A DNA stretch of 64,000 nucleotides, taken from positions 31,493,342-31,557,341 of the forward strand of contig OY821745.1 in assembly GCA_963682055.1 (NCBI GenBank), in the 5' to 3' direction. Source of the stretch: Primula veris (Eukaryota > Streptophyta > Magnoliopsida > Ericales > Primulaceae). Below are positions 42,084 to 52,255 of this stretch, piece by piece. The notes under the pieces were generated by a model, which did not search any database, was not told the origin of the DNA, and saw only the letters and a program-made list of their open reading frames with translations. Within the stretch, counting starts at the first letter, position 1, and the number at the start of each line of letters is the position of its first letter. A program made the translations under genes and the position numbers.

Positions 42084-44587
42084 TCAAGGTTCCACCTGAG
42101 GAGATACTGGTGGGGGCACAACAGTAGCATCCGGTCGAGGAGTGGACGGGGCCGACATAGAGTGAGGACGCAGCGCTGTCGAAATTGTCTGTCCCGGTAG
42201 CCGAGGAAGCTCTTCTTCACGAAGATTCGCCCAGTCCAAGGGTTTCGGCGGTGCACCATGCGGACACGGATACACCAACTCCGACCATGCCCTATCCGAC
42301 AAAGGAACATTCGCGAAATTGAGCGCCCGCACATGCGCACAGTATACAGAGAAGTTGGCCATCATTGCTAACTTTGTCCGCTCCTCCGCGTGTGCCGTTT
42401 TCAGGGCAGTCACCTTAGCCTTTTCGTCTTCCACGTCCTCTGCCAGGAGCAAGTTCTCCTCCTCTAGTTCGCCGTACTTAACGACCATGCTCTCTTTTTC
42501 CGCCTTCAATTTATCGACATCCTCGGTCAGGTGCAGAAAGTCCACCGACAGCTTGTCATAATTCTCGCCCAGGGTTTTATTCGCGGCGACCAATTTCTCT
42601 TTCTCGACCTCAAAAGCCGCAATCAGATCCTTTATCTTCTGCTCGTTCTCCTCGACTATGGCGTTCTTCTCGGCCACCAGCTTCTCTTTCTCAGCCCCTA
42701 GAGCTCCCAGCTGATCCCGTAGCGCCACGGTACTCAAAGCAATCTACACTTCAACACATTAGATTCCAAACAGAATACAAGTACCAGACCTATATAGCGA
42801 AATACGAGCCCCACGTACCCTCAGCGCATCCGCGTGGGCCTGCTCTATAACCGACATTGTAGGTTGAGCAGCTAGTTTTTCTGCATCCTTGAACGCAAGG
42901 GGTTTCAGAGCCGTATACCCCATCTTCAAGATTCGCGGTTGCTCCAGCAGCTCACCCCTACATCGGTCAATGTAACGGGTCATTGCAACCCCGTCAACCA
43001 ACACCTTCTCGGATCCATCGAGAGCCTCATCCTCGCCACCCGTCACAACATCCTCGGCACTCTCTTCGCCGCCTTCCATATCCACTTCCTCGACCGCCTC
43101 CTCCTCTGGAGCATTAGTCTCAGGGGTCCTGCGTTCGATTACATCCTCTGTACGGCTGGGCGAGATACCAGACAGGTCCAACGCGGCCTCGGCAAGGACA
43201 GGCGAGACCGCAGGCAGGGTCATCGTCTCCTTCCCCATAGCCACCAGCATGTTGATATGTCCGAACAGGCTATCGACCGACCCCTGAAACACAACAATAC
43301 CCATCGACCGGGCAAGAGCGAGGGTAACCAATGGAGAAGTCAGTAGCTGAAACAAGATAACTAATAAAGCAAAGCACTAGCGAACAAACCGATAACCAAA
43401 CGACAAGAAAATCATAATACATATACACATACCTCGCCCAGCACAGAGGCATCCTCGGCGGTATCCCCTTCGGCGGCAGCAACCGCCCCCCTCGCCCGAG
43501 CCAACGATATCAGCCTCCTCGGTAACCGATGTATCGGTTCCCCTGGCCCTCTTCGTTACTCCACCAACAGGGTCAGACGCATGACGCTTAGACCGAACGA
43601 GCTTCTTCCCGAGCCGAGCAGCACTTCGAGCCCGGACCACTTTCAAGAACTCTTCCTCGGGCTCTTTGGGGATCTCGGGCGCAGGATTCCCCTTGGTCAC
43701 CGACCCCATAGGGTACCCGAGCAGCATCGGAGCAGTACGACTCGCCGGATCCGGTGTCGGTCCCGGCCCCCACCATTTCCAAAGAGCTAACAGAGCCTCC
43801 ACATTGGGAGCGCCGAGGTCGGGCATAGGGGGAGCGTTGGTGGCCGGTCCAGGAATCTGGTGTCCCGGACAGCCCCATTCACTAGAAGCTATCACGATAC
43901 CAAGATTGCGCTCTTTGTTGGTATCCGGCAAACCGATAACAAGCCGGCAATAGGTACGCTGGGTTTTCAGATACGAGCTGCGACGCTCAAAGCTCAGACT
44001 GTAGACTCCGAAGACGTCCTTCAATTCAATCGGTATTCCAGCCAACTCCGATAACCTTTGAATACCGTTCAGAGTACGGTAACCATTTAAGGCCAATTGG
44101 GCTGGAGCAATCTGGACGGCCTCAAAGAATGAAGCCACCCAGTTTGTAAAAGGAAGTCGAAGACCCCCAGTAAAAAATGTCGAAGAGCGCACGGCCACCT
44201 CGCCGGCAGGAACAAATCCCAGCACCTCCTCGTCAGAAATAGGAAGCCGGATATGTATGTTGTCAGGTATTCCGGCAAGCTCCTTAAAATCCTTTTCTAC
44301 GAATGTGCCAACTTGGGCCACACTTTGGCTCAGAATTTCCTATCCAAACATCATCAAAAGTCCATCAATATACTAACCAAATACACAAACAAGAACCACA
44401 TCAATATAACGAGCGCCACCACCCCCCCCCCCCCCCACTCGCATTAACCAGATACATAAGAATCATCAGACATATATAGATAACCTGAACCATATACCAA
44501 CGCCACACCTATGACCACAACGACAAATCAAATACAACTCCTAACAAAGGGAAGGGGGGAGAACGAAAAATCACTTACAGTAATCAT
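42084..44587 (-). CDS. Four-exon antisense gene with Transposase_28-like domain inside the Tat element
   Basis: Exons (minus strand): 44587-44579 (ATG ATT ACT|GTAAGT), 44339-43433, 43346-42819 and 42743-42084, all GT-AG. Exons join in frame except for one extra base in a G run near 43490, after which AAAEGDTAEDASVLGE continues the frame. The product would be ~700 aa. Residues ~40-130 (VAVRSSTFFTGGLRLPF, APAQLALNGYRTL, IPIELKDVFGVYSL) match the pattern of Pfam Transposase_28, 'putative gypsy type transposon', found in many plant transposon proteins. The centre is basic and low-complexity. Exon 3 has an acidic EEEAVEEVDMEGGEE stretch. Exon 4 is a long coiled coil (EKEKLVAEKNAIVEENEQ, DKLKAEKESMVVK) ending in a Pro-rich tail. 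A TATA-like TTTATATG lies at 44866-44873 (minus). No catalytic motif is seen; a structural or nucleic-acid-associated role is only a guess. Confidence 0.72.
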
Positions 44588-45305
44588 TATGAGCAAGCAA
44601 GTGCGAACAGCAGCAAGTATTCCAACAAAACCACGAAACCCTAGATCAAGCGGCCGAACTCTTTTCCTTTTTGGCAGGAAGAATATGCTTTAGAGAGAGA
44701 GATATTTTGTTCAGCAAATTATGTGATAAAAATAAAAAAGGATTACTTGGCACAGTAGAAAGGAGTGGAGTCACAAAAAGAATAAAATAATAACCGTCCT
44801 TTCGTGTAACAGAGGTTTACCTTTTTTCCAACCATACAAAAGTCAACAACCGCTGCTATTTTTAACATATAAACGCTCCAGATTTCGCCACGTCAGCGCG
44901 TATCCCACTACCCAAGGCAGTTCACATCATTACACCTAAATAAACGGCCAGTGGACCCTACCACGAAAAGCTTCCCACATACGCTACCACTATTATCACA
45001 CCGAGAATGTCCCCCGATTAAAGTTCCTCGACGCCAAACCAATTCTTACCCAAAGGGCACACCGAACAAGGTGGACGAAGACCGTTTCTAGCTTGACGGC
45101 AGGGAGCATCAAGTCTACCAACGCTCTCCGGGGGGATAACCGGGCTTATTGTTCGGTGTATGCTGAGAGACATCAAATGATATCAACATAAAAGAGTGAA
45201 GCAAACAGGAAATAAAATAGGACAGAATCAAGTGCAAGACAAGTTTTATTCATCCACAAAGGGGGAAACACAAACAATACAACAGAAAAAGAAAATACAC
45301 CCATC
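44588..45305. other. Presumed promoter and leader of the antisense four-exon gene
   Basis: No ORF is evident. It contains the minus-strand leader CTAGGGTTTCGTGG (~44630) typical of plant 5' untranslated regions, the TATA-like site at 44866-44873 and a (C)n run nearby at 44417-44437 in intron 1. Confidence 0.45.
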
Positions 45306-45657
45306 CTACTTTTTCGAACTATCCCCCATAGCAACATCCCTCTTCGCCAAAAGTTCCTCCAGACGCTCCTTCTCCCTAACCAAACGAGAAATCGCCATCT
45401 CAGCCTGTTTCAAGGCGTAAGACTGAGACTCGCATTTTTGCTCGGCCTTGAAACGAGCAGTGCCCTCCTCGTCCCAATATTGTTTAAACCTCCTCGCTTT
45501 AGTCCGAGCACACATGAGATCATGTTTCAGCCATGACATCTCAATTTCTTTTAGTTGAATCCTCCTCCCCAAAGCCAGGGGGACGAGGTAGCAAAAAAGT
45601 AGGCTCCTCTTCCATAAGGGCTTTCTTTTTGGAGGCAGACCTAGTGATGGGAGCCAT
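45306..45657 (-). pseudogene. Antisense coiled-coil ORF C with a frameshift
   Basis: ATG 45657 opens MAPITRSASKKK...EEEPTFLLPRPPGFGEED. That frame stops after ~40 codons, while the second half (MSWLKHDLMCARTKARRF ... KERLEELLAKRD, to the stop at 45306) is in another frame, so a small indel near 45545-45570 is likely. The C-terminal half is a coiled coil. A TATA box (minus CTATAAAT) lies at 45739-45746, about 80 bp upstream. Function unknown. Confidence 0.5.
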
Positions 45658-45888
45658 CTCATGCAAAAGCAAGTTAGAAGCAAATTATAAAACAAGAGAG
45701 AGGTAGAAATTGGTAATGAGATACAGGCAATAGGGAGCATTTATAGAGAATCAAAAGGCACAAAGTACGAAGCGTTACAATGGTTCACAAGACAGGCACG
45801 AGATACGAAAAGATACAACTGATTCATCAAATACAGAAAATAAAACACAAATTGCAAAAGGGGAAATACATAAGAAAACCAGCCCAAT

Positions 45889-46365
45889 CTAAGGATCAAT
45901 GGGTGGAAAAACCGAACTGCCAGACCGAGAGAAAGCAAAACGAGCAGAACAATTCAACCAAGCTTGGTAGGAATCGTTCATGGCGACCAAATTGTCATTC
46001 TCCGAGGAGATCCTGTTGTTTTCCGTAGTAAAAACCCTGACGCGCTCCATGAGCCGAGCATTCTTTACCATTATGCTAGCTAGGCCTTGAGGAGAGTTGT
46101 CAAACTCATCTTGAGAATGGTCCCAAATCTCCTCGGCATCATACCAGGAGTTGGCCAGATGGTTTCTCTGTAACAAGTGATCGAGCTGGCGACTCAGTGC
46201 CGAAATCTCGGTCCACTTCACCGTCTCTTCGGGAAAAGAGCCGAACAAGCTCAAAGGCAGAACGCCATACTCTTTCTCAAGCATTGCCATCCGACGGCGG
46301 ACCCGAGATACCTCAGTGTCCAAGCCCTTCATCTGAGCATGATATCTAACCACAGGTCCAGACAT
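45889..46365 (-). CDS. Antisense coiled-coil ORF D, 158 aa
   Basis: ATG 46365 (MSGPVVRYHAQ) runs to a stop at 45889. Heptad-rich segments are MKGLDTEVSRVRRRMAMLEK and VKNARLMERVRVFTTENNRI. A TATA-like minus CTATAAGTA lies at 46462-46470, about 100 bp upstream, next to GGAGGGAGCATGC. The MSGP start is shared with ORF E, suggesting a common origin. Function unknown. Confidence 0.6.
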   Translation of the reverse strand: MSGPVVRYHAQMKGLDTEVSRVRRRMAMLEKEYGVLPLSLFGSFPEETVKWTEISALSRQLDHLLQRNHLANSWYDAEEIWDHSQDEFDNSPQGLASIMVKNARLMERVRVFTTENNRISSENDNLVAMNDSYQAWLNCSARFAFSRSGSSVFPPIDP

Positions 46366-46687
46366 TCTGGGAAATTGTTATAGTACGGAAGAAAATAAAG
46401 GGCTGAGGGGGAGAGAAGCAAAAAGAAAAAAGAGATGATAAACTACCAAAGAAAAGAGAAGTACTTATAGAACGGAGGGAGCATGCATATTCCTGACCTA
46501 CTAGGGAGCATGCACCTATATTCGACAGTGATGGGGACATCTACTGACATCTGATACGACAATACAGAAGGAAATAAAGACGAGATATTCAAAGATCTAG
46601 CTTCCAGACAAACAACAAACCATAGGCGCAATATAAAAAGAAGTGCAAAAATAAAGGGGCAAAAATACTTTTCATTAATGAAGATGG

Positions 46688-48567
46688 TGTAACATCCCGT
46701 ATTTTTATAAGTGTTTTTAATTAGGAATTAATTTATCCAAAAACGTTTTATTCAAATTTTACCAAAAAAAAAACCGGTCACTCGACTAATTTTTAGCCAA
46801 AAACCGAAACTCTTCCGAAAAACTTTATTTTAAAAACCTGTTACTAATTTTACTAATAAAAAGGACCCAATAGATTTGTTTTTAAAGATTTGTTATTTTT
46901 GAGTAGTAAAACAATATTTTTGGATTAAGAGTTAACTTTTAAAACTTTGGAGACCAAATAGTTCGTTACCACAAACTATCTCAAAACAGTTTTTCTAAAC
47001 ACTTTTTCAGCCACTTTCATAACCTAAAAACAGTAAAAACAAGTAAGAAGAGAGAAAAGAGAGAAAAGAGAAGAAGAAGAAGAAGAAAAAGAGAAACCAC
47101 GTTAGCGGATTATTACCGGGATCATCTCCTCTACGCACTAAGGTAACGGGGGTTATCCATTGCGACTAGACGAGGGTGTATTTTAGGATTAGGTTTTACG
47201 TTTATTATTAATTGGGGGTTTTTGCCTTTTATAGTAATTATGTTCTTATATTGTTAATTGGGGTTAGTTGTTACACTTTTAATTCCATTTATTTGAATAG
47301 TAGAGGTTGAGACCTTAGATGTATTAATTTCGGATTGATGAGAATATTGATGGGTTTGCGTGTTTTATGCGTTAAACATATGTTATTATGGATGTTGATA
47401 GAATTGGGTAAAATATGGTTGAATAGAGATGAGTTTTAGATTGTGCATACAAGGTGTCTGTTAAACGTTATTGGAGTTGTTTGGCTAGTTGCGAATTTAG
47501 TACATGTGGTTATGTGTTATGTTGTATTACGTTACGTGACGTATGAGATTGTGTTAATTGGATGATTTTATATTATGGGCCGAGGCCGTATGAGAATGTG
47601 ATATTTGCGTGGATTTATATTATTGGCCGAGGCCGTATGAGAATGTGATTATTTGTGTGGATTTATATTATTGGCCGAGGCCTTGTGTTTTAGCTGTAGT
47701 GTCAATGGTCTCTGTCTCTCCCTAATTCCGGGGACAGAAGACGGCCGAGGGGATAGGGAATGACCTACCTTACGGACCGGGGTAGGTGGCGTGAGAGGTC
47801 CCAGTGTGCACTATTTACTTTTATGTTAGCCATGGTCTATGTCTCTCCCTAATTCCGGGGACATATGACGGCCGAAGGGATAGGGAATGACTCGTCTTAC
47901 GGACTGGGACGAGTGGCATGAGAGGTCCAAGTGCGCACTATAAATCTACTTTTATGTTGCAATGGTCTATGTCTCTCCCTAATTCCGGGGACATATGACG
48001 GCCGAAGGGATAGGGAATGACCTACCTTACGGACCGGGGTAGGTGGCGTGAGAGGTCCATGTATGCTTTAGATGTGTGTTGATGTTAGTTAATTTATTTA
48101 ATTTATCGTAGTTGTAGAATGTCATTATATTTCTTTTTATACGTCGTTTATCGTACTTGTAGAATTTTGTGAGTTCTTGCATTTATGGGATGGAGTGACG
48201 GTGTTTGTGGTGCCGTCCCGTCTAGTTATGTGCGTGGGACTCACCGTTATAATTTTGTATTTCAGGTACAACTTAGGTTGAGGCGATGGTTAAGAGCTTT
48301 AGCAAGGCATCACATGGGTTCGGGCTTTTGCTTTCTTTTCATGTATATTTTATTTTGAGGTTGTAGCCTACGGGCAATTTACATTCGTTTATTTTATCTC
48401 GTCTTGTAGCCGCGTTTGGCAAATACTTTTGTTTATTATTTAATTGTTCCTTTAGCTCGCAAGTCTTTTCTTTTAAAATTTAAATTTTGTACCAACAGGT
48501 TCTCTTTTCTTTCCCTTTAAAAGGTCATGCCTCGATGTCCGTGTTCTATGGATTTTGGGGCGTGACA
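46688..48567 (+). mobile_element. Solo LTR (1,880 bp) nested in the Tat element, TSD GATGG
   Basis: Begins TGTAACATCCCGTATTTTTATAAG and ends TTTTGGGGCGTGACA, flanked by GATGG at 46683-46687 and 48568-48572. It is the same family as 22515-23821, which lies in the opposite orientation. This copy is ~570 bp longer, mainly from tandem copies of TTATATTATTGGCCGAGGCC (47570-47690) and of a ~120-bp unit with TCTCTCCCTAATTCCGGGGACA and GACGGCCGA.GGGATAGGGAATGAC (47700-48070, three copies). It post-dates insertion of the host element. Confidence 0.93.
47565..48070 (+). repeat. Tandem repeats within the nested solo LTR
   Basis: About three copies of a ~45-60-bp GGCCGAGGCCGTATGAGAATGTG unit are followed by three ~120-bp copies of a unit containing TAATTCCGGGGACA, GACGGCCGA, TTACGGAC.GGG and GAGAGGTCCA. 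The sister LTR at 22515 has one such unit. Confidence 0.8.
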
Positions 48568-48593
48568 GATGGAATACATCATTGTTAATTACA

Positions 48594-48730
48594 TCAAAAG
48601 ACAATATTACATCGAGGTCTATTACATCCGAGATAAAAATCTATTACATCCGAGATAAAAATCTATTACATCCGAAAAGAAAATCTGTTACATCCGAGAT
48701 AAAGACCTATTACATCCGAGAAGAGCTAGT
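48594..48730. repeat. Short tandem repeat TATTACATCCGAGATAAAAATC
   Basis: About six units of ~22 bp (TCTATTACATCCGAGATAAAAA with variants) occupy Tat-element DNA just right of the nested solo LTR. The purine-rich GAAAAAGAAGAA stretch from 48780 to 49200 follows and contains no credible gene. Confidence 0.7.
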
Positions 48731-49204
48731 ACAGAAGATCAGGCAAAGAAGATCGACTATATCAGCTGACCAAGTGAGCAGGAAACGCCAAAAAGAAAAA
48801 GTAAGAAGAAAGAGAAAGGAAAAGAAGAAGAGTGCAAGAGAACAAAAGGGGAAGAAAGTGGAGGGAACAGAAGTGAAAAGCAAGAAGAGGAAAAGAAAAA
48901 CGACAAACCCTAGACATAACACAACCCTTAGGATCACAGGGTTGATTGTTACATCGTAGTGGTGAAAAAAAAAAAGATGAAGAAAAAAGAAAGAGAAAGA
49001 GCAGAGGAAGAAGAAATGAAGGAAACAGACAAATAAAAAGGACGTAAAAGAAACAAAACAAAAAGAAGAAAAAGAAAGACCTAGGAAAAGATAGTAAGAA
49101 GAAAATGGAGGATAGAGAGAAGAGAGACTGAAAAAGTATAGAAAGAAAAGAGATGGGAAAAGATGGGGAAAAGCAGAGAGAGATAAAAAAAAGAAGGGGG
49201 AAGG

Positions 49205-49498
49205 TTAGGGGGAAGTCGATTGGTATCGATGAGAGGGCCCGGCAGAGACATCCCTGTCCCTCAGTGTCGGGTTCCCCCTTAGCATCTCATTCTCTTCGAC
49301 TAGAGCCTGACGAGCACGTCGGCTATAAGCCAGTTCGGATCTTAGCCAAGTTAATTCCCGAACCATCTCGGTATGGTGATAACGCATCACCTTCAGTTCC
49401 TCCTCGGCATCCCTCAACAGCCTTTGTACATGGCTATAAGAGGCTTCAAAAGCCTCGACTTGCAAAGCTAATGTTGATGGGGTGAAAGGACCAGACAT
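49205..49498 (-). CDS. Antisense coiled-coil ORF E, 97 aa
   Basis: The preferred start is ATG 49498 (MSGPFTPSTLALQ), although the frame is open to 49570. The helical core LLRDAEEELKVMRYHHTEMV and SRRARQALVEENEML is followed by a short polar tail. TATA candidates are minus CATATATAGAC (49523-49533) and CTATAAATA (49583-49591). Function unknown. Confidence 0.6.
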   Translation of the reverse strand: MSGPFTPSTLALQVEAFEASYSHVQRLLRDAEEELKVMRYHHTEMVRELTWLRSELAYSRRARQALVEENEMLRGNPTLRDRDVSAGPSHRYQSTSP

Positions 49499-49570
49499 CT
49501 TAGAGAAATTATAAGATGAGGGTCTATATATGGGGGAAAATAATATGATGAGAATTGTGGATGTAACCAT

Positions 49571-50135
49571 GCTGTAAGCAGGTATTTATAGATCAATTAG
49601 ATGAGGGCTGGTATTGAGAGTCGCAACCGTTCGCCAATGGGTACTAAGAAGCGATGGCAATTAAAAGATGTCTGTTCAAGAAAGAACGTTTGGATTCCCC
49701 AAAGGTTCTAAAAAGCGTGAGTAATTAAAAGCCACTCTTGTTCACAAAACGCTTGGATTCTTACCAATATTTAAAGAGGGCAAGTAATAATGGCATTGAA
49801 ACACGCGTCATTTCTGGGGAAAGGCATTAGGTTCAAATAAATATCTAAGATCTTTTGCACAGAGATCAAGAAAACTCTGGTGAATAAGATTTTTATGCAT
49901 AGGGCTCAAGAAATCCTATTGGTCCCCAGATATAAAGAGTAAGAAGGTCCACTGGATAAGGTCAAACGCTAGGCCCAAGAAAAAGCATTGATGAGGCCAT
50001 AAGCGTGCGCAGTCAAAATAAATTGCATTGGAAAAGTAATTCAGATATAAACAAGAGAAAGATGTCTTTATTGATTGATTGGTACTTCGTTACAGAAGAA
50101 GCAATAAAAGGAAATACAATGAAAAAACAATAAAA
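49571..50135. other. Spacer between antisense ORFs
   Basis: No ORF is seen. A loose repetition of AAAG.CTTGGATTC.C and TAAAGA-containing blocks occurs at 49680-49780. Presumably untranslated sequence of neighbouring antisense units. Confidence 0.35.
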
Positions 50136-50474
50136 TCATTTCGTGGAAGGGCCCGCTTCGTCATTTGGTTTCCCCTTCGACCGAGCATACACTTCCTTAA
50201 GGGCCAGTTTGTAAGCCCTCTTGGAAGCAAGTTGCCTATCTCTGGAGGCCTCGAGCTCTTTGATCCGAGCATGAGCGCGAATACTGTCGAGCAAAGACCT
50301 CTGATGCTCCTTCTCCAGGGCATCCAATCGCTCGTCTAGTTCGGCGGCCCGACGAGCTTCCACCGACAACCTGGCAACCCTCTTCTCGAGATAACGCACC
50401 TTCTGAACTTCCTCTTCAAGACGAGCAACGTATTCAGGAAGGTTGTCACCATAGTTTTCAAGAGGAAAAGCCAT
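50136..50474 (-). CDS. Antisense coiled-coil ORF F, 112 aa
   Basis: The start chosen is ATG 50474 (MAFPLENYGDNLPEYVARLE), which lies ~50 bp below a TATA box (minus CTATAAAA, 50523-50530); the frame is open to 50552. Continuous heptads include EEEVQKVRYLEKRVARLSVE and DALEKEHQRSLLDSIRAH. The C-terminus KRAYKLALKEVYARSKGKP is clearly homologous to ORF G. Function unknown. Confidence 0.65.
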   Translation of the reverse strand: MAFPLENYGDNLPEYVARLEEEVQKVRYLEKRVARLSVEARRAAELDERLDALEKEHQRSLLDSIRAHARIKELEASRDRQLASKRAYKLALKEVYARSKGKPNDEAGPSTK

Positions 50475-50522
50475 TTGGTCGTTAATAAATAATGAATTAC
50501 ATAAAGAATACTGGGACAGTCC

Positions 50523-50530
50523 TTTTATAG
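50523..50530 (-). promoter_or_regulatory. TATA box of antisense ORF F
   Basis: The minus strand reads CCTATAAAAGG about 50 bp upstream of ATG 50474. The same arrangement occurs at ORF G (CCTATAAAGG), so the two units probably duplicated with their promoters. Confidence 0.6.
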
Positions 50531-50775
50531 GAAGAAACAAGGAGTAGATCAAAGGTCATCTCGAAGAAATACAACCTCGTGAACTTCCCAAGAGCATTTA
50601 CGGCAAATTAACCACAGTTCCAAATCCAATTAAAGTCATCCAAAAAGACATCAAGAAGATAAACAGACAAGAACAAGGAAAGGGAAATATTTTATTAATT
50701 TCAAAAACTTCGATTACAACTGAGGAGAAGACTCCCCATTCAAGAGAAATTACGACAGAAATTACAAAAGACTAA

Positions 50776-51096
50776 TTACTTCGAGGAAGAGCCTTCTTCA
50801 TCGTCATCCGAACTCGGTTTAGACCGAGCATGCAACTCCTTGAAGGCAAGCTTATAGGCCCTTTTTGCTGCCTTCTGCTTAGCCAGATTAGCCTCGAGCT
50901 TCTTTATATGCTCGTAAGCCCAATCCCGATCGGCCATCGTCACATGATGATCAGAATCCATGTCAGACAACCTTTTCTTGTAGTCTGAAACCTTGGCCAC
51001 GAGTTTCTTATTCGCGGTACGAGATTTCTTGATTTCCATTTCTAAATATGAAATATAATTAAAGGAGCTCTCACCAGTAGAACCAGAAGAAGCCAT
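50776..51096 (-). CDS. Antisense coiled-coil ORF G, 106 aa
   Basis: ATG 51096 runs to a stop at 50776. A short Ser/Gly-rich start is followed by heptads (YLEMEIKKSRTANKKLVAK, EHIKKLEANLAKQKAAKRAY) and the conserved KRAYKLAFKELHARSK motif shared with ORF F, then an acidic DDDEEGSSSK tail. The TATA box is at 51151-51158. It is the antisense unit nearest the 3' LTR, only ~180 bp from it. Function unknown. Confidence 0.65.
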   Translation of the reverse strand: MASSGSTGESSFNYISYLEMEIKKSRTANKKLVAKVSDYKKRLSDMDSDHHVTMADRDWAYEHIKKLEANLAKQKAAKRAYKLAFKELHARSKPSSDDDEEGSSSK

Positions 51097-51150
51097 TATG
51101 TCACGGGCAAATTAGTAGTAAAATGCCTAATTATGGAGGGAGCACACCCC

Positions 51151-51158
51151 TTTATAGG
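51151..51158 (-). promoter_or_regulatory. TATA box of antisense ORF G
   Basis: Minus CCTATAAA, about 55 bp upstream of ATG 51096, followed by GGGGTGTGCTCCCTCC. The GGAGGGAGCA block (plus strand) also lies by the TATA boxes of ORF D (46475) and, as AGGGAGCA, ORF C (45732). Confidence 0.6.
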
Positions 51159-51320
51159 AGTTTTCCTCGAAGAAAGATATTAGGATAGGAAACATTAAAT
51201 GTGCCCCCCTGGGAACCGTCATGAGTCTATTGCGTTTCTCGATGAAGCATTGGGAAAAACAAGACCGAAGTAACGTTCTCGACAAACCGAACATGACTCC
51301 CCCGACATGGAAACCACGCC

Positions 51321-51339
51321 GAGGAAGTCAGGGAGCACT
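51321..51339 (+). promoter_or_regulatory. Polypurine tract of the Tat element
   Basis: GAGGAAGTCAGGGAGCACT directly precedes the 3' LTR start TGATAG. It is purine-rich but not perfect. Confidence 0.6.
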
Positions 51340-51908
51340 TGATAGAACATAAAAATTAGACCCGAATATTCTATTTGGGTAATAATCAACCCACTTTATA
51401 AATGGGTATCCAACGCTTAAATGGGTCGTCTCATACTTTTTATAGGAATTGAGGTGTTACTATTAAAAGCCCAAGCCCAATCAAATGGGGACCCATGTCT
51501 GAAAAATTCCTGGGATAAAGACATTTGTCAATATCCTAGAAGGCGCAGTTGCCTATAAATAGTCAACTACCCCTCCTAGAAAACGACCAGAAAATCTATC
51601 CAAAAAATATAGAGAGAAGTTGAGAAAAGAGAGAAACTAACCGACGCACACCACTTCGAGAAATAAACCGAGAAAAGACAGCCGAGCACCGAATAAAATG
51701 GGAGAAAGATCAAGACGAGAGATTAAATAGTCATATCGAGCATAATTGTCAAAACCGAAATACTAGTCCGAGCAAGTGTAATAGTCCGAACAAGGATAAT
51801 AATCCGAGCAATAATAAAGATCAGGAAATGTCCTTTATTCACGGTTGATTTACTATTATATCATTGTTGAAAACCCTAACGCGACCGACCAAAGTTATGG
51901 CTTTATCA
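51340..51908 (+). repeat. 3' LTR of the Tat element
   Basis: 569 bp, 8 substitutions from the 5' LTR by hand count, TATA box at 51554-51562, followed by TSD AAAAG. Confidence 0.95.
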
Positions 51909-52255
51909 AAAAGATTGAAAAATGAAAAGTCTTAAATTATCATTTTTATAAGCTTTAATAATAGGAAGGAGAAATTTTAATAAAACCTTAAAAATAATTG
52001 TACAGTAGCTTTATTGTAAATATAAAAAGTGTTTTTAATAGTTTGTTACTTAGTACGTTTGACAGATTGATAGCAAGGCTACACGTTTAGTTACAAAAAG
52101 GAATAACTCAAGATATGTGGAATGAACTTAGAAAGAATATGTCAAAAATCTTTTGAGAAGGCAACAACGAGTTAGATCAGGACATAAATTCAAGAATAAA
52201 TCAGAAGCTATATTCTAATCAAATCAATTCAAAATAAAAAAGATTGAGAGCACTC

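Larger units (their letters stand above)
32794..51908 (+). mobile_element. Complete Ty3/gypsy Tat-lineage LTR retrotransposon, 19.1 kb, TSD AAAAG
   Basis: The LTRs 32794-33362 and 51340-51908 are each 569 bp, begin TGATAG and end TTATCA. AAAAG flanks both sides (32789-32793 and 51909-51913). By hand count 8 substitutions separate the LTRs (~1.4%), implying insertion within roughly the last million years under commonly used plant LTR rates. The order is primer site, gag, protease, RT, RNase H, second (archaeal-type) RNase H, integrase, minisatellite, about 10.7 kb carrying antisense genes, polypurine tract, 3' LTR. The second RNase H before integrase is diagnostic of the Tat lineage (Ogre, Retand, Grande). 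Extra ORFs and tandem repeats downstream of integrase are known in this lineage, but this many antisense ORFs is unusual. A 1,880-bp solo LTR is nested at 46688. Confidence 0.95.

Noticed and set aside
48555..49061. Lysine/arginine-rich ORF on the plus strand and Phe/Leu-rich ORFs on the minus strand
   Set aside because: Both derive from a purine-rich low-complexity tract (GAAAAAGAAGAA) and a 22-bp tandem repeat; the compositions are not protein-like.
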